Program-made: the position numbers and the translations under genes
Notes under the pieces: model-generated
Database searches by the model: none
Told to the model about the DNA's origin: nothing
What the model saw: the letters and a program-made list of their open reading frames with translations, nothing else
Shown: piece by piece, positions 52,594 to 62,200 of the stretch
Layout of the letters: each line of letters starts with the position of its first letter
Numbering within the stretch: the first letter of the stretch is position 1
Origin: an uncultured Desulfosarcina sp.
GTDB lineage: Bacteria; Desulfobacterota; Desulfobacteria; Desulfobacterales; Desulfosarcinaceae
DNA length: 64,000 nucleotides
Reading direction: 5' to 3'
Assembly: GCF_963668215.1 (NCBI RefSeq)
Contig: NZ_OY764190.1
Coordinates: 5,022,001-5,086,000 of the forward strand

Positions 52594-53607
52594 TCATTCG
52601 CGCGGTAAACTGGATTCGGCCAACCAGGCTTTCAGTCGGCGCATACCATCGTCGATGGAAACCTCAGCCGTGTACCCAAAATCCCGTTTGGCGGCCGAAA
52701 TGTCGAACCAGTGGGAGGTGGCCAGTTCGCGGGCTACGAAGCGAGTCATTTTGGGCTCGCCTTTTAAACCGAAGGCGCGGTAGATCCACTCCAGCAGGCT
52801 GCCGATGAAAAAAGCCGCCTTCGGTGAAATCTTCCGCTTCACCGGAGGTTTTCCGCCGGCATCCAGGATGCGGTTGACCATTTCCCACAGCAAAATGGGG
52901 GCATCGTCACTTATAAAATAGGCCTTGCCCGAAATTTCGGGTTTTTTCTCCAGCGCCTCCATAGCCAGCACATGGGCCAGGGCCGCATTGTCGATGTAAA
53001 TCGTGTCCACCCGGTTGCCGCCGTCGCCCACCTGCCGCAGGCTTTTGGCCCTGGCGATGATCCGCGGCGCCAGATGGGGGTCTCCCGGCCCCCATATGAG
53101 ATGGGGCCTCAGCGACAGGGTTTTCAGTTTTTCGTCTGCTGCCGCCATCACTTCCTGTTCGGCCATAGCCTTGGTCCGGGGGTAGGGGGCGTGAAAGTCG
53201 GCCGGATAAGGGACCGTTTCGTTAACCCCTTCCATGTCCGTGCCGTCGAAGACCACGCTGGGACTGCTGGTGTAGATCAACCGTCCAACACCGCAGGCCC
53301 GGCAGGCCGCGATGACGTTGCGGGTGCCGGCCACGTTTGGGCGGAAAAAATTGTCGAATGGTCCCCAGACACCGGCCTTGGCGGCGGTGTGAAAGACAAC
53401 ATCCTTGCCATCGACTGCCTTTTTTACGGCATCGGCATCGGCGAGATCACCGGTGTGCTGCTCGACGCCAATAGCATCCAGTTCCGGATACGACCCCCGG
53501 GAAAAGCTGGCCACCCGATGGCCCTTTTGCAGCAACAACCTGACGATGGCCTGGCCGAGGAAACCACCGCCGCCGGTGACCAATATCGATTTGGTTGATT
53601 CTTCCAT
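52594..53607 (-). CDS. oleD: OleD-type 2-alkyl-3-ketoacid reductase (3beta-HSD family)
   Basis: 337 aa short-chain dehydrogenase of the 3beta-HSD/epimerase type: nucleotide-binding TGGGGFLGQAI at 11-21, TAAKAGVWGPFDNFF (about 74-88), catalytic Ser in YTSSPSVVFDG and Y142-x3-K146 (PYPRTKAMAE), GPGDPHLAPRII. AKAGVWGPF and SPSVVFDG match OleD proteins closely. OleD reduces the 2-alkyl-3-keto acid made by OleA to the beta-hydroxy acid used by OleC. It follows oleC with a 13-bp gap. No OleA gene lies in the window. Confidence 0.88.
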   Translation of the reverse strand: MEESTKSILVTGGGGFLGQAIVRLLLQKGHRVASFSRGSYPELDAIGVEQHTGDLADADAVKKAVDGKDVVFHTAAKAGVWGPFDNFFRPNVAGTRNVIAACRACGVGRLIYTSSPSVVFDGTDMEGVNETVPYPADFHAPYPRTKAMAEQEVMAAADEKLKTLSLRPHLIWGPGDPHLAPRIIARAKSLRQVGDGGNRVDTIYIDNAALAHVLAMEALEKKPEISGKAYFISDDAPILLWEMVNRILDAGGKPPVKRKISPKAAFFIGSLLEWIYRAFGLKGEPKMTRFVARELATSHWFDISAAKRDFGYTAEVSIDDGMRRLKAWLAESSLPRE

Positions 53608-53620
53608 GATGAAATTCAGC

Positions 53621-55300
53621 TTAAACCGATTTTGCCTTCTTTTCCGCCCAAATCGTCAATTTTTCCCTGAATATTTTGGAATTATGGCGAATGTCGACGG
53701 GAAAAGAGCGGTGAAACAAGATGGTCTCGATGGATTGGGTGATCGGGCTGGTTTGGGCCAATTCCAGAAGCTCCTGCTTCAGGGCCTTTTTGCCGCTGCC
53801 TTTATCACCAGGTTCCAGTTCGATGCACATCACCGGCCGCTGTTTGCCCTGCGTGCCGATTCCGACCAGGGCGCTGCGGAAGACCCGGGGATGATTGTTG
53901 AAAATGGCTTCGCAGGGGATGGTGAAAAGGGTTGCGGATTCGGTGACCACCCGATGGCTTTTGCGGCCGCAGAACCAGATGCGTCCTTTTTTGTCCAACC
54001 ACCCCAGATCGCCCATGCGATGCCAGAAACGGTCTCCATCCTGAATCTTGGCCAAGGCATCGTCCCGGGGTCGCTCGAAGTAGCCCCGGGTCACCTGATC
54101 GCCGCGTACGGCAATCTCTCCGGTTTCGCCGTCGGACACGCGCAGGTCGTCGGTCCATTGGGCGATGGGTCCGTCGCTGATGCGGATGATGCGCACATCG
54201 ATGCCTGAGATGGGGCGTCCCACACACATGCCGAACCCTTTTTCGCTGAGCTTGCGGGTTTCGCTGAGGATTTCGTCGCTGCCGAAGGAACTTACCGGCA
54301 TGGCTTCGGTGGCCCCGTAGCCGGTGTGGATCAGGGCGCCGTCGGTGAGCATGGCGCTGAACTGTTCGATGTTGGCCGGCGCGGCTGGTGCCCCGGCCGA
54401 AATGACCCGTTTCACGGTGGGCAGTTTGATGCCGTTTTCCTTGCCGTAGCGCCCCACGCGGTTGAGCAGGGCGGGCGAGGCGAACATATTGGTGACGCCA
54501 TGGTCGCCGATGGCCTCGATGATCTTTTCCGGATTGACCCGCGCCGGCTGGGTGGGATCCATGTCCGGGATAATGGCCGTCATTCCCAGCGCCGGATCGA
54601 AGAGGGCGAAAAGGGGGAATGTGGGCAAGTCGATTTCGCTGGGCGTGATGTTGAACTGGGCCTTAATGTTGCGTACCTGGGCGTCGAAGACGCCGTGGGT
54701 ATAAAAGACGCCTTTGGCCGGACCGGTGCTGCCGGTGGTAAAGAGGATGGCGGCGATTTCGTCTGGGCGGGTATCTGCCATGGGGTAGGGCTCCCAGTGT
54801 CGTTGGCGGACTCGATCCAGTGTCAAGCCACCCCAGAACCAGCGGCTACCCACGGTGATGAAGGTGGTGACCGTCTTGAAATACTTGGGCGCCAGGGTGC
54901 GCAGGACATGGGCCGGGGGGATGCCGATCAGGGCCTGGGCCCGGCTTTCCGACAGGCAGTTCAGCATTCGGCCGATGCCCATTCCCGGATCGACCACCAC
55001 GGGCACAGCCCCCACCTTGAACAGGGCGAAGACCAGGGCGAAAAAGTCCAGGCTGGGCTTGACCATCAGGATCGTGCGTACGCCGCGGCTGACGCCCACA
55101 TTGTCCAGCCCCTGGGCCAGACAGTCCGATTCGATGTCCAGCTGGCGGAAAGTCAGGTGGCTGTATGCGACTCGCCCATGGCGGTCCCTACCGGCCGGGC
55201 TGACCACCGCCCGCTTGTAGGGTTGGACACGGGCCATGGTGCGCAGGTAGGTGGCGACATTGACCGTGCTTCCATCGGCTTTATCCGGAGTTGTCTGCAT
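53621..55300 (-). CDS. oleC: OleC-type beta-lactone synthetase (AMP-forming)
   Basis: 559 aa from the ATG at 55300, with AGGGAGC upstream. The frame is open to 55366, but those codons translate a dispersed repeat. Adenylate-forming motifs: ILFTTGSTGPAKGVFYTHG (P-loop), HTGYGATEAMPVSS, GEIAVRGDQVTRGYF, HRMGDLGWLDKKGRIWFCGRKSHRV and the late Lys region RHNSKIFREKL. These are OleC-type. It converts 2-alkyl-3-hydroxy acids to beta-lactones with ATP. oleB precedes and oleD follows. Confidence 0.9.
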   Translation of the reverse strand: MQTTPDKADGSTVNVATYLRTMARVQPYKRAVVSPAGRDRHGRVAYSHLTFRQLDIESDCLAQGLDNVGVSRGVRTILMVKPSLDFFALVFALFKVGAVPVVVDPGMGIGRMLNCLSESRAQALIGIPPAHVLRTLAPKYFKTVTTFITVGSRWFWGGLTLDRVRQRHWEPYPMADTRPDEIAAILFTTGSTGPAKGVFYTHGVFDAQVRNIKAQFNITPSEIDLPTFPLFALFDPALGMTAIIPDMDPTQPARVNPEKIIEAIGDHGVTNMFASPALLNRVGRYGKENGIKLPTVKRVISAGAPAAPANIEQFSAMLTDGALIHTGYGATEAMPVSSFGSDEILSETRKLSEKGFGMCVGRPISGIDVRIIRISDGPIAQWTDDLRVSDGETGEIAVRGDQVTRGYFERPRDDALAKIQDGDRFWHRMGDLGWLDKKGRIWFCGRKSHRVVTESATLFTIPCEAIFNNHPRVFRSALVGIGTQGKQRPVMCIELEPGDKGSGKKALKQELLELAQTSPITQSIETILFHRSFPVDIRHNSKIFREKLTIWAEKKAKSV

Positions 55301-55320
55301 CGACCCTTGCTCCCTGAATC

Positions 55321-55354
55321 GTCGTAAGGGCGAAAGATTTTTCGCCCCTACACC
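55321..55354. repeat. Short hairpin repeat GTAAGGGCGAAA..TTTCGCCCCTAC
   Basis: GTCGTAAGGGCGAAAGATTT and TTCGCCCCTACACC form a stem. It is the GTAGGGGCG..CGCCCCTAC family of dispersed repeats. It lies between oleB and oleC and explains the odd upstream codons of oleC. Confidence 0.65.
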
Positions 55355-55368
55355 GGGAATTGACATTT

Positions 55369-56280
55369 TTATATCGGATGCCTGCCCAGAAAATCAGTCA
55401 CCCGTTGAATGATCTCTTCGGGAACATCCTCCAGCAGGTAGTGACCGGCGTCTTCGAACAGATGGCCTTCGGCGGCCGGGAATCGGCGCCGCCATTCGCT
55501 GTAATAATCCACGTCAAAAACGAAGTCGTGTTTTCCCCACAAAATCAGCATGGGAACGGAGGACAGCCTGTCCAGGTTGCGCGACACATCGTCGACGATG
55601 TCGAATCCGGGATCGCCGGCCACCAGCGGTATGTCCTGGACGAAACGCAGGGTCGCGATCCGGTTGCGGGGGCTGTTGTACGGTGCCAGGAGTCCTTTCC
55701 TGGCATCGGGCGAAAGCCGCTTGCGCGGTGCCATAACAGTAGCTCCGCGGGCAAACAGGTTTCCATACAGGACCGCGGGCCTGGCAAAGGCGCCCAAATT
55801 GCGAACGATCCACAGCCGCAACGGGATTCCTTTTTCTCCCGGAGGGAAAAAACCGGCCGTGTTGGTTACCACGATGCGCGCCACCCGGTCTGCGTTGGCT
55901 ACGGCCCAGGCCATGGCGATCATGCCGCCCCAGTCGTGAACCATGAGGGTCACCCGCTCCAGGTTCAGATGGTCCATGAGCGCCGAAAAATCATCCACCC
56001 GACTGCGCAGGCGAAAGTCGTAGCGGGATTCGTCCGGCTTGTCGGACAAACCGCAGCCCATATGGTCGGGTGCGATGCAGCGATACGCCGGTGACAGGGC
56101 ACCGATCACCCGCCGGAAAAAATAGGACCAGGTGGGATTGCCGTGGACCATGACCACGGCTTCGCCGGAGCCCTCGTCGAGATAATGGTATCGCAACCCA
56201 TTGCGATCCAGGAAATGGGATTGAAACGGGTAGCCATCCCGGTAGTCATTCACGTTTATGGGGGTTGCCGCAAGAGTCAT
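55369..56280 (-). CDS. oleB: OleB-type beta-lactone decarboxylase (alpha/beta hydrolase)
   Basis: 303 aa of the haloalkane-dehalogenase-like fold: YPFQSHFLDRNGLRYHYLDEG, oxyanion HGNPTWSYFF (46-55), PDHMGCGLSDKP, nucleophile D116 in MVHDWGGMIAMAW, NTAGFFPP, acid D252 (WGKHDFVF), base H280 (EDAGHYLLEDVP). NPTWSYFF, HMGCGLSDKP and NTAGFF follow the OleB pattern. OleB releases CO2 from the beta-lactone to give a cis-olefin. Its ATG overlaps the stop of the pfaC-like gene (56277-56280), a direct translational link between megasynthase and ole genes. Confidence 0.9.
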   Translation of the reverse strand: MTLAATPINVNDYRDGYPFQSHFLDRNGLRYHYLDEGSGEAVVMVHGNPTWSYFFRRVIGALSPAYRCIAPDHMGCGLSDKPDESRYDFRLRSRVDDFSALMDHLNLERVTLMVHDWGGMIAMAWAVANADRVARIVVTNTAGFFPPGEKGIPLRLWIVRNLGAFARPAVLYGNLFARGATVMAPRKRLSPDARKGLLAPYNSPRNRIATLRFVQDIPLVAGDPGFDIVDDVSRNLDRLSSVPMLILWGKHDFVFDVDYYSEWRRRFPAAEGHLFEDAGHYLLEDVPEEIIQRVTDFLGRHPI

Positions 56281-59200
56281 GCGTGCCTGCTTTCGGTTGC
56301 CGGAACCAGGGCCAGTTCGAAGTTTTCCATTTTGTAGATGGGCAGGCCGTCCACGCTGAGAAGGCCGTCGGCCCTGATCAACGGTATCGGACTGTCCGCA
56401 ACACAGGCGATCCGGGCTTCAACGGCAACCGTTTTATTGGTCGGTATAATCTGACCGCGATAAGTCCAGGTGTGACGGCTGCCTTCCAGCACGCGAAACC
56501 GATGGGTGCCGGTCAACTCGGGCCAGCGTTTCATTGCCGCCGTTTTCATCAATTGAATGAAGGATTCCAGCCCCAGCGATCCGGGGCAGACCGGGTCCTG
56601 ATAAAAATGGGCCTTGAAGAACCACTCCTCGGGGTCCACCTGCTTGATGCCCCGTATATATGTCGCCTCGTCGGCGTCCACATCGAAGTGGGCGGCGATT
56701 TCGTCCACCATCAACAGGGCCTTGCCGGGCAGTTCCAGGTGATTGACGGAAAGCGCCATGGACGCGGCCTCGTCCGGGGTGATCGGCGGTTCCATGGTTA
56801 GGGACATCGCCCCTTCAGTCGCGTTGGAAAAAGAAGCCAGGGCTTGAACCATGGGATCGGCGGCGCCCAGTCCTTTTTGCTGGGCCAGGGCCTCGGCGGA
56901 AAAAAAGCCGAAATAGGTATCGCCGGTATAGACCGGACCACTATTGTCAAGCACTTCGAAATCGAAATTCTCGATGATCATGTCGGCCGCTTCGCTTACC
57001 TTGGTCATGCGGCAGCGCATGGTCAACGGCCAGGTGTCCGGGGTGACCTGCCGGTGCAGGACGGCGCTGCCTCCAAGGTTGCGAAACTTCAGATCCCGTT
57101 GGCTGCGCAGGGCCGACCCGACATAGGCCGCCAGCCAGCCGCAGGGCTGCAGGGCGATTTCCAGCAGAACGCAGAAGGGCATGACGCCGCTGCGGTCGGC
57201 GGCAAAATACCACTCGTTCGGAGAAAGGTCGTATTGAGCGGTGATCCACCCGCCGGGCGCCAGTTTCCAGGGTTTCGGTTCCGCAGCAATGACCCGGTCC
57301 ATAAAGCAATAGGGCGGTCCGGGCAGTCGGGCGATTTTGCGCTGTTGATCGAAAACGCGATACGGCTCCCCGAAGGCCTCGGAGGGGTTGCCGGTGGCGA
57401 AAGCCAGGATGGAAGCCCGGTCGTACAACGGGGCTGTTTTTTGCGGCGACGCCTGCAAAACCGGTTTGCGCCGCCAGACCGCCTCGATATCTTCGCGTCC
57501 GACGCCGCTCATCTGCATGGACATGTCCTTGAAAAAGACTATGGGCCGACCGTCGGCGGACATGTGGGCATCGGCAACCACGTACGGTTCGGGACCGTAA
57601 CCGATCTCGCTGATCTGAATTTCGTAATGCACGTGACGGGTGGAGGGCGTTACCGGCCCCCGGCACTTGAGCCGCGCTCCGTTGCCGATGACCGGTTCAT
57701 AGCACGCGCCGGGCTTATCGGTCACCCAACCCATGCGCTGCAAAAAGACCCGCAACGTGTGGGCGCAGCACTCGTACATCAGGGTGCCGGGCATGACCTT
57801 GTCGTCCACGAAATGGCAGGTCAGAAACCAGTCGTCGGGATGGATGTCGGCTTCGGCCCGGATCATACCCAGACCATAGCGCCCGCCTGTGGGATCCAGT
57901 TCCAGCACGCGATGAATCAGGTGCATGCCTCCGCCGGGCAGGTGCAGGGAATCGGCCAGGACAATGCCCTCGAAAGCACTGCTGAAGCAGCCGGCCAGAT
58001 CGCCGCGACGCAGGGCGTCCACCTGGTCGTCGGAATAGGATTCCTTTTCCATGGGGACCAACGGCCGCCAGTTTGCCGGGCATTTTCCGGCAACCGGTTT
58101 GCGCTCCGACTCGGTGAGAATGATGCCCCCGGAATTGCGCACCTCCGCTTCGGTGAAAAAACCGGCGCATCCGTCGCGCATGGAGATCAGATGCTGGTCG
58201 CCGATGAAGCCTTCGAAACGGAAGAAGAACATCCAGGTGTCCCCCTGGCGCACGAAACGGTCGATGGCGATTTCATAGCGGATGGTGTCTCCCGGGCGCG
58301 GCAGCCCGCGGTGAAAGGTCACCACGGCATCGAGCAGGCGATAGGCCCGCTCGCCTTTGACCTGGTGGTCGATGCCCAAGTAGGAACTGAGGAACAGGTC
58401 GGCCTGGCCGGCCTCCACACTGATGCAGACCGGAGCGCGGTCGCCGTCCAGGTACCAGGCGCCGGGCAGTACGTCGTGTTCGGTCACCACCTTCCCCGAA
58501 ACCATGGAGAGCATCTCGCCCTCGACGGAAAGGATGCGGTCCACCAGCATCAGGGGTTCGTCGGGCAGGCGCACCCGCACCCGATAGGAATCCACCACGT
58601 CGAAGGTCGGTCCCAATACCCGTCCTACCTTGCCGATGGCGAACTCCATGCACATGTCGCGGTCGAAGGCCGGTGCCGGTTTCGCAACCGGAGCGGCTGG
58701 AGAGGGTGTTGACGGCGGAACGGAAGCAGCCAGGTCGTCCTCAGTCGGTTGTGCACCGGCGGCCAGCAGCCGATTTTGCAGCTCGAAGGTGTCGGCATAG
58801 GCCTGGGTCATCTCTTGGGAGATGTCGAGAAAGCGCTGGTGCGCATCGGCCGTGGCCTGCATGTTGCGTTGGGCGGTTTCCAGCAGTTGCTCTATAGAGG
58901 CTGTAGTCGGCGTTGCCGGTTGGGTTTTGGCCTGTTGTGGATTGATCGTTTCAGGCGATGGTTGCGGCGAGGATATTTGCTGCCGAAGTTTAGGCAGGGC
59001 CGGTTCGAGTCGTTGGCCGCCAACGGGAACCGATACGACCCGCAATTTTTCGGCCGGAGCAGCAGCCGCAGAAACATCGAAACCATTGTATAGGGCCGAC
59101 AGGTCCATGGGCACCCGCTCGGTGAACAGGCGCGCCAGACAGCGCAGCAGGGCATCGACTTCGTTGGCGTTGCCCTGGTTGGCGGCCACGGCCAGATGGG

Positions 59201-62200
59201 GTTTGTCCGCCAGGATGCGGTCGATCATGCGACTGCACGATGACCGGGGGCCGGCTTCGATGAAAACACGGCCGCCGTCGGCATAGGCCTGGTTGATCGT
59301 CCGGGTGAAGTCGAATCCGTCAACTGCCTGTTTTTCTATTGAATCGGAAACGCTGTCCGGAGTGACATCATAGGCTTTGCCCCAACTGCAGCTATAGACC
59401 GCCAGACCCGGTACGGCCGTGGTTGGAAAATGGTGCAACTGCCGGTAGGCCTCAGCCACAGGCCGGGCCGCGTCGCAGTGAACGGTGACCACCCCATCCA
59501 GGTAGACTGCCTGGCAGGACAGGGCTGCGACGGCTTGTTCAACCGCCGGCGCCAACCCGCCGATGACACACTCTTCGGGAGTGTTGACGATGAGCAGCCG
59601 GACATGCTCGATGCCCTTTAAAATTTCTCGAACCCGATCGTACGGACGGTTGACCACCGCGACTTTCCAGTCTGCCGGCTGCGTTTCAGGGATGTTCCAG
59701 GCCAGGCGCAGGGATTGGCAGGGGCCGGACAGCTGGGTGGTGAACAAATCGGTGGCCTGCATGCGCTTTAGCATGTCTCCGCGGTCCGACCACACGCCGT
59801 GGGCGAACAGGGCGGCGGATTCGCCCAGGCTGTAGCCGATGAGATTGTCGGCAGGAATGGAAAACCGTTTGAGGATGTCGGTCATCAGGCTGCCGAAGAC
59901 CACCTGTCCGAAAATCATGTTCAGCGGGTCCGATCGAAGACGATGGTCGGCATCCCCTTCCCATTGCGGCTGCCAGGACTGGCGCCAGGGCATCAGGTGC
60001 CAGGGTCGGAACTGGGTTTTCAGGCGGCCCGTTTTGCGGTCCATATCGGCGACTGTGGCGGGAAACCGCAGGGCCAGTTCGCGTCCCATTCCCAGGTAGT
60101 GGTTGCCCGATCCCGGGTAGACCCAGACGACTTTGGCATCGGCGCCCATGGGGCGGCCGGTATAAAATACCTGTTTGGAAAACGGGTCGGAGCCATCGGA
60201 ATCAAGGGCCCTTCGGGCTTCCTGGAAGATCGCTTCCGGATGTTGATCGGGTTGGACGATCAGCACAATGGCCAGTTTATGGCCGGATTGCGGCGGCTGC
60301 GAGGCCATCCAGCGGGCGGCTGCCGATTCGACCGTGATTGGGCCGGGGGAATCCTTTACGTATGTTTCAAGCTTTGCCAGACCTTCGGCCAATTCCCGTT
60401 GAGTGTCGCCGGTAAGGGCGAAAAGTCCGGGAGTGGTTTCCGACGAGAGCGGCTGGGTCAATCCCACAGGCGTTTCGGCAGGCGTCTCGTATTCCTGAAG
60501 CAGGACATGGCCGCAACTGCCGTCCATGGTAACGGACGCGCAGCAGGCGATGCGCGGTCCGTCTTCCCGGTCCCGGTACCAGGGTTGACGGTCCCGGGGA
60601 ATATGAAACGGCCCCCATGATACGGCATCGCCGGTCAGAACGTCGCAACCGGGCAAAGGCGGCAGTTGCAGACGATGCAGGCACAATGCAGCCTTGGTCA
60701 ATGAGACCAGCCCATGGGCCGCGCCGGTAAAACCGCCGATGGGCGCGGAGGAGCCCAGGGCGATGGCCTTGGAAGGGTCGGCAGGTTTCGCGCCGTCGAA
60801 AAACTGTGTCAGGGCTTCCAGTTCACCGCGATCCCGTTCCGGTACCCCGGAACCGTTAACCTCCAGATAAGAAACAGCGCCAGGCCTGATTCGATTTTCC
60901 CGGAAAGCCGCCGAAAGGGAGCGGGCATAGACGGCCACGGGCAGCTCGCCGGTGACAGGGTCTCCGCCGGATGCCGTGCCGATGCCGTGGATCACGGCGT
61001 AGATGCGGTCATTATCCGCCTTGGCACGGTCCAGACGCTTGAGCACCAGGGCTGCGGCCCCGTCGCCCGGCAGCGTTCCGTCGGCAGCGGCATCGAAAGG
61101 GCGCACGCGGTCGGTTTTCGACAGCGGCAGCCAGCGATGCAGACGAATGAGATTGCGCGCTTCACCGGCCAGATCCACCGCCCCTACCAGCATGGCATCC
61201 ACGGCATCCTGGCGCAACAGATCCACGGCCACCTGCAGGGACTGGATGCCCGATGCCGTGTCCGCCGAAACCACGAAACTGGGCCCGCCGAAACGAAATT
61301 CCCGCGCCATGCGGCTGGCGACGATACCCCCCAGGGCTCCCATGACCCGGGACGGGGTCAGCGGCGGGCCGCATCCCTTGCGCAACTGTTCAATCCATTG
61401 CTTTAAAGAATCCTCGTCCAGGTCGAGGCCGTGGTCTGCGTTCCAACGATCTGCGGCACCTTGGAGCTGCCAGCGCAGATGAAAATTGGTAGCTTCGAAA
61501 TCGAATCCGATGCCCATCACCACGCCCATGCGTTCGCCCGGGTTCTTCAGCGGAAGACCGGCATCCTGCAAGGCTCCGGCGCCGACTTTGAGGGCCAGCA
61601 ACTGCTGGGGCAGGATGTCGCCGATCTCCTTGGGCGGAATCTGGAACTCGCCCACGGTTAAATCCAATTGCTGCATGTAGGCGCCCGACGGATCGATGCC
61701 GTCGATGCGGTCGATTACTTCGGCATCGGCGCCTTTCCATCGGTCCTCAGGGCGCCGGGAAATGACGCTGGTACCTTGGAAAATGGCTTTCTCAAATGAT
61801 TTTAATTGGTTCAACGACCCCACGGCAACGTCCATACCCACGATGGCCACCGGATGGACGGGCGTGATTTCGGCGTTGATCTCCACGGAGATGGCATGCG
61901 ATTCGACATCGGGCGTCTGGACGGATGGAGAAGGCCATTCCTGCAACAGGATATGGGCGTTGATACCGCCGAAACCGAAAGCGCTTACCGCAGCCCGCAT
62001 CGGTTTGCCGGACCCGCCCGTTTTCCAGGGGTCCGCTTCAGTTTGCACCCTGAAAGGGCTTTCCGGCAGCGGGCTGTCCGCCGGTGGACGGTCGAAATTG
62101 ATGGATGGCGGCAGCGTCCGGTGGCGCATGGCCAGCAGGACTTTGATCAGGCCGGCGGCCCCGGCCGCGGTCAGCAGATGGCCGATCATGGATTTCACCG

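Noticed and set aside
55300..55366. Longer N-terminus of OleC
   Set aside because: The upstream 22 codons translate the GTAGGGGCG-type hairpin repeat and do not match the OleC family start.
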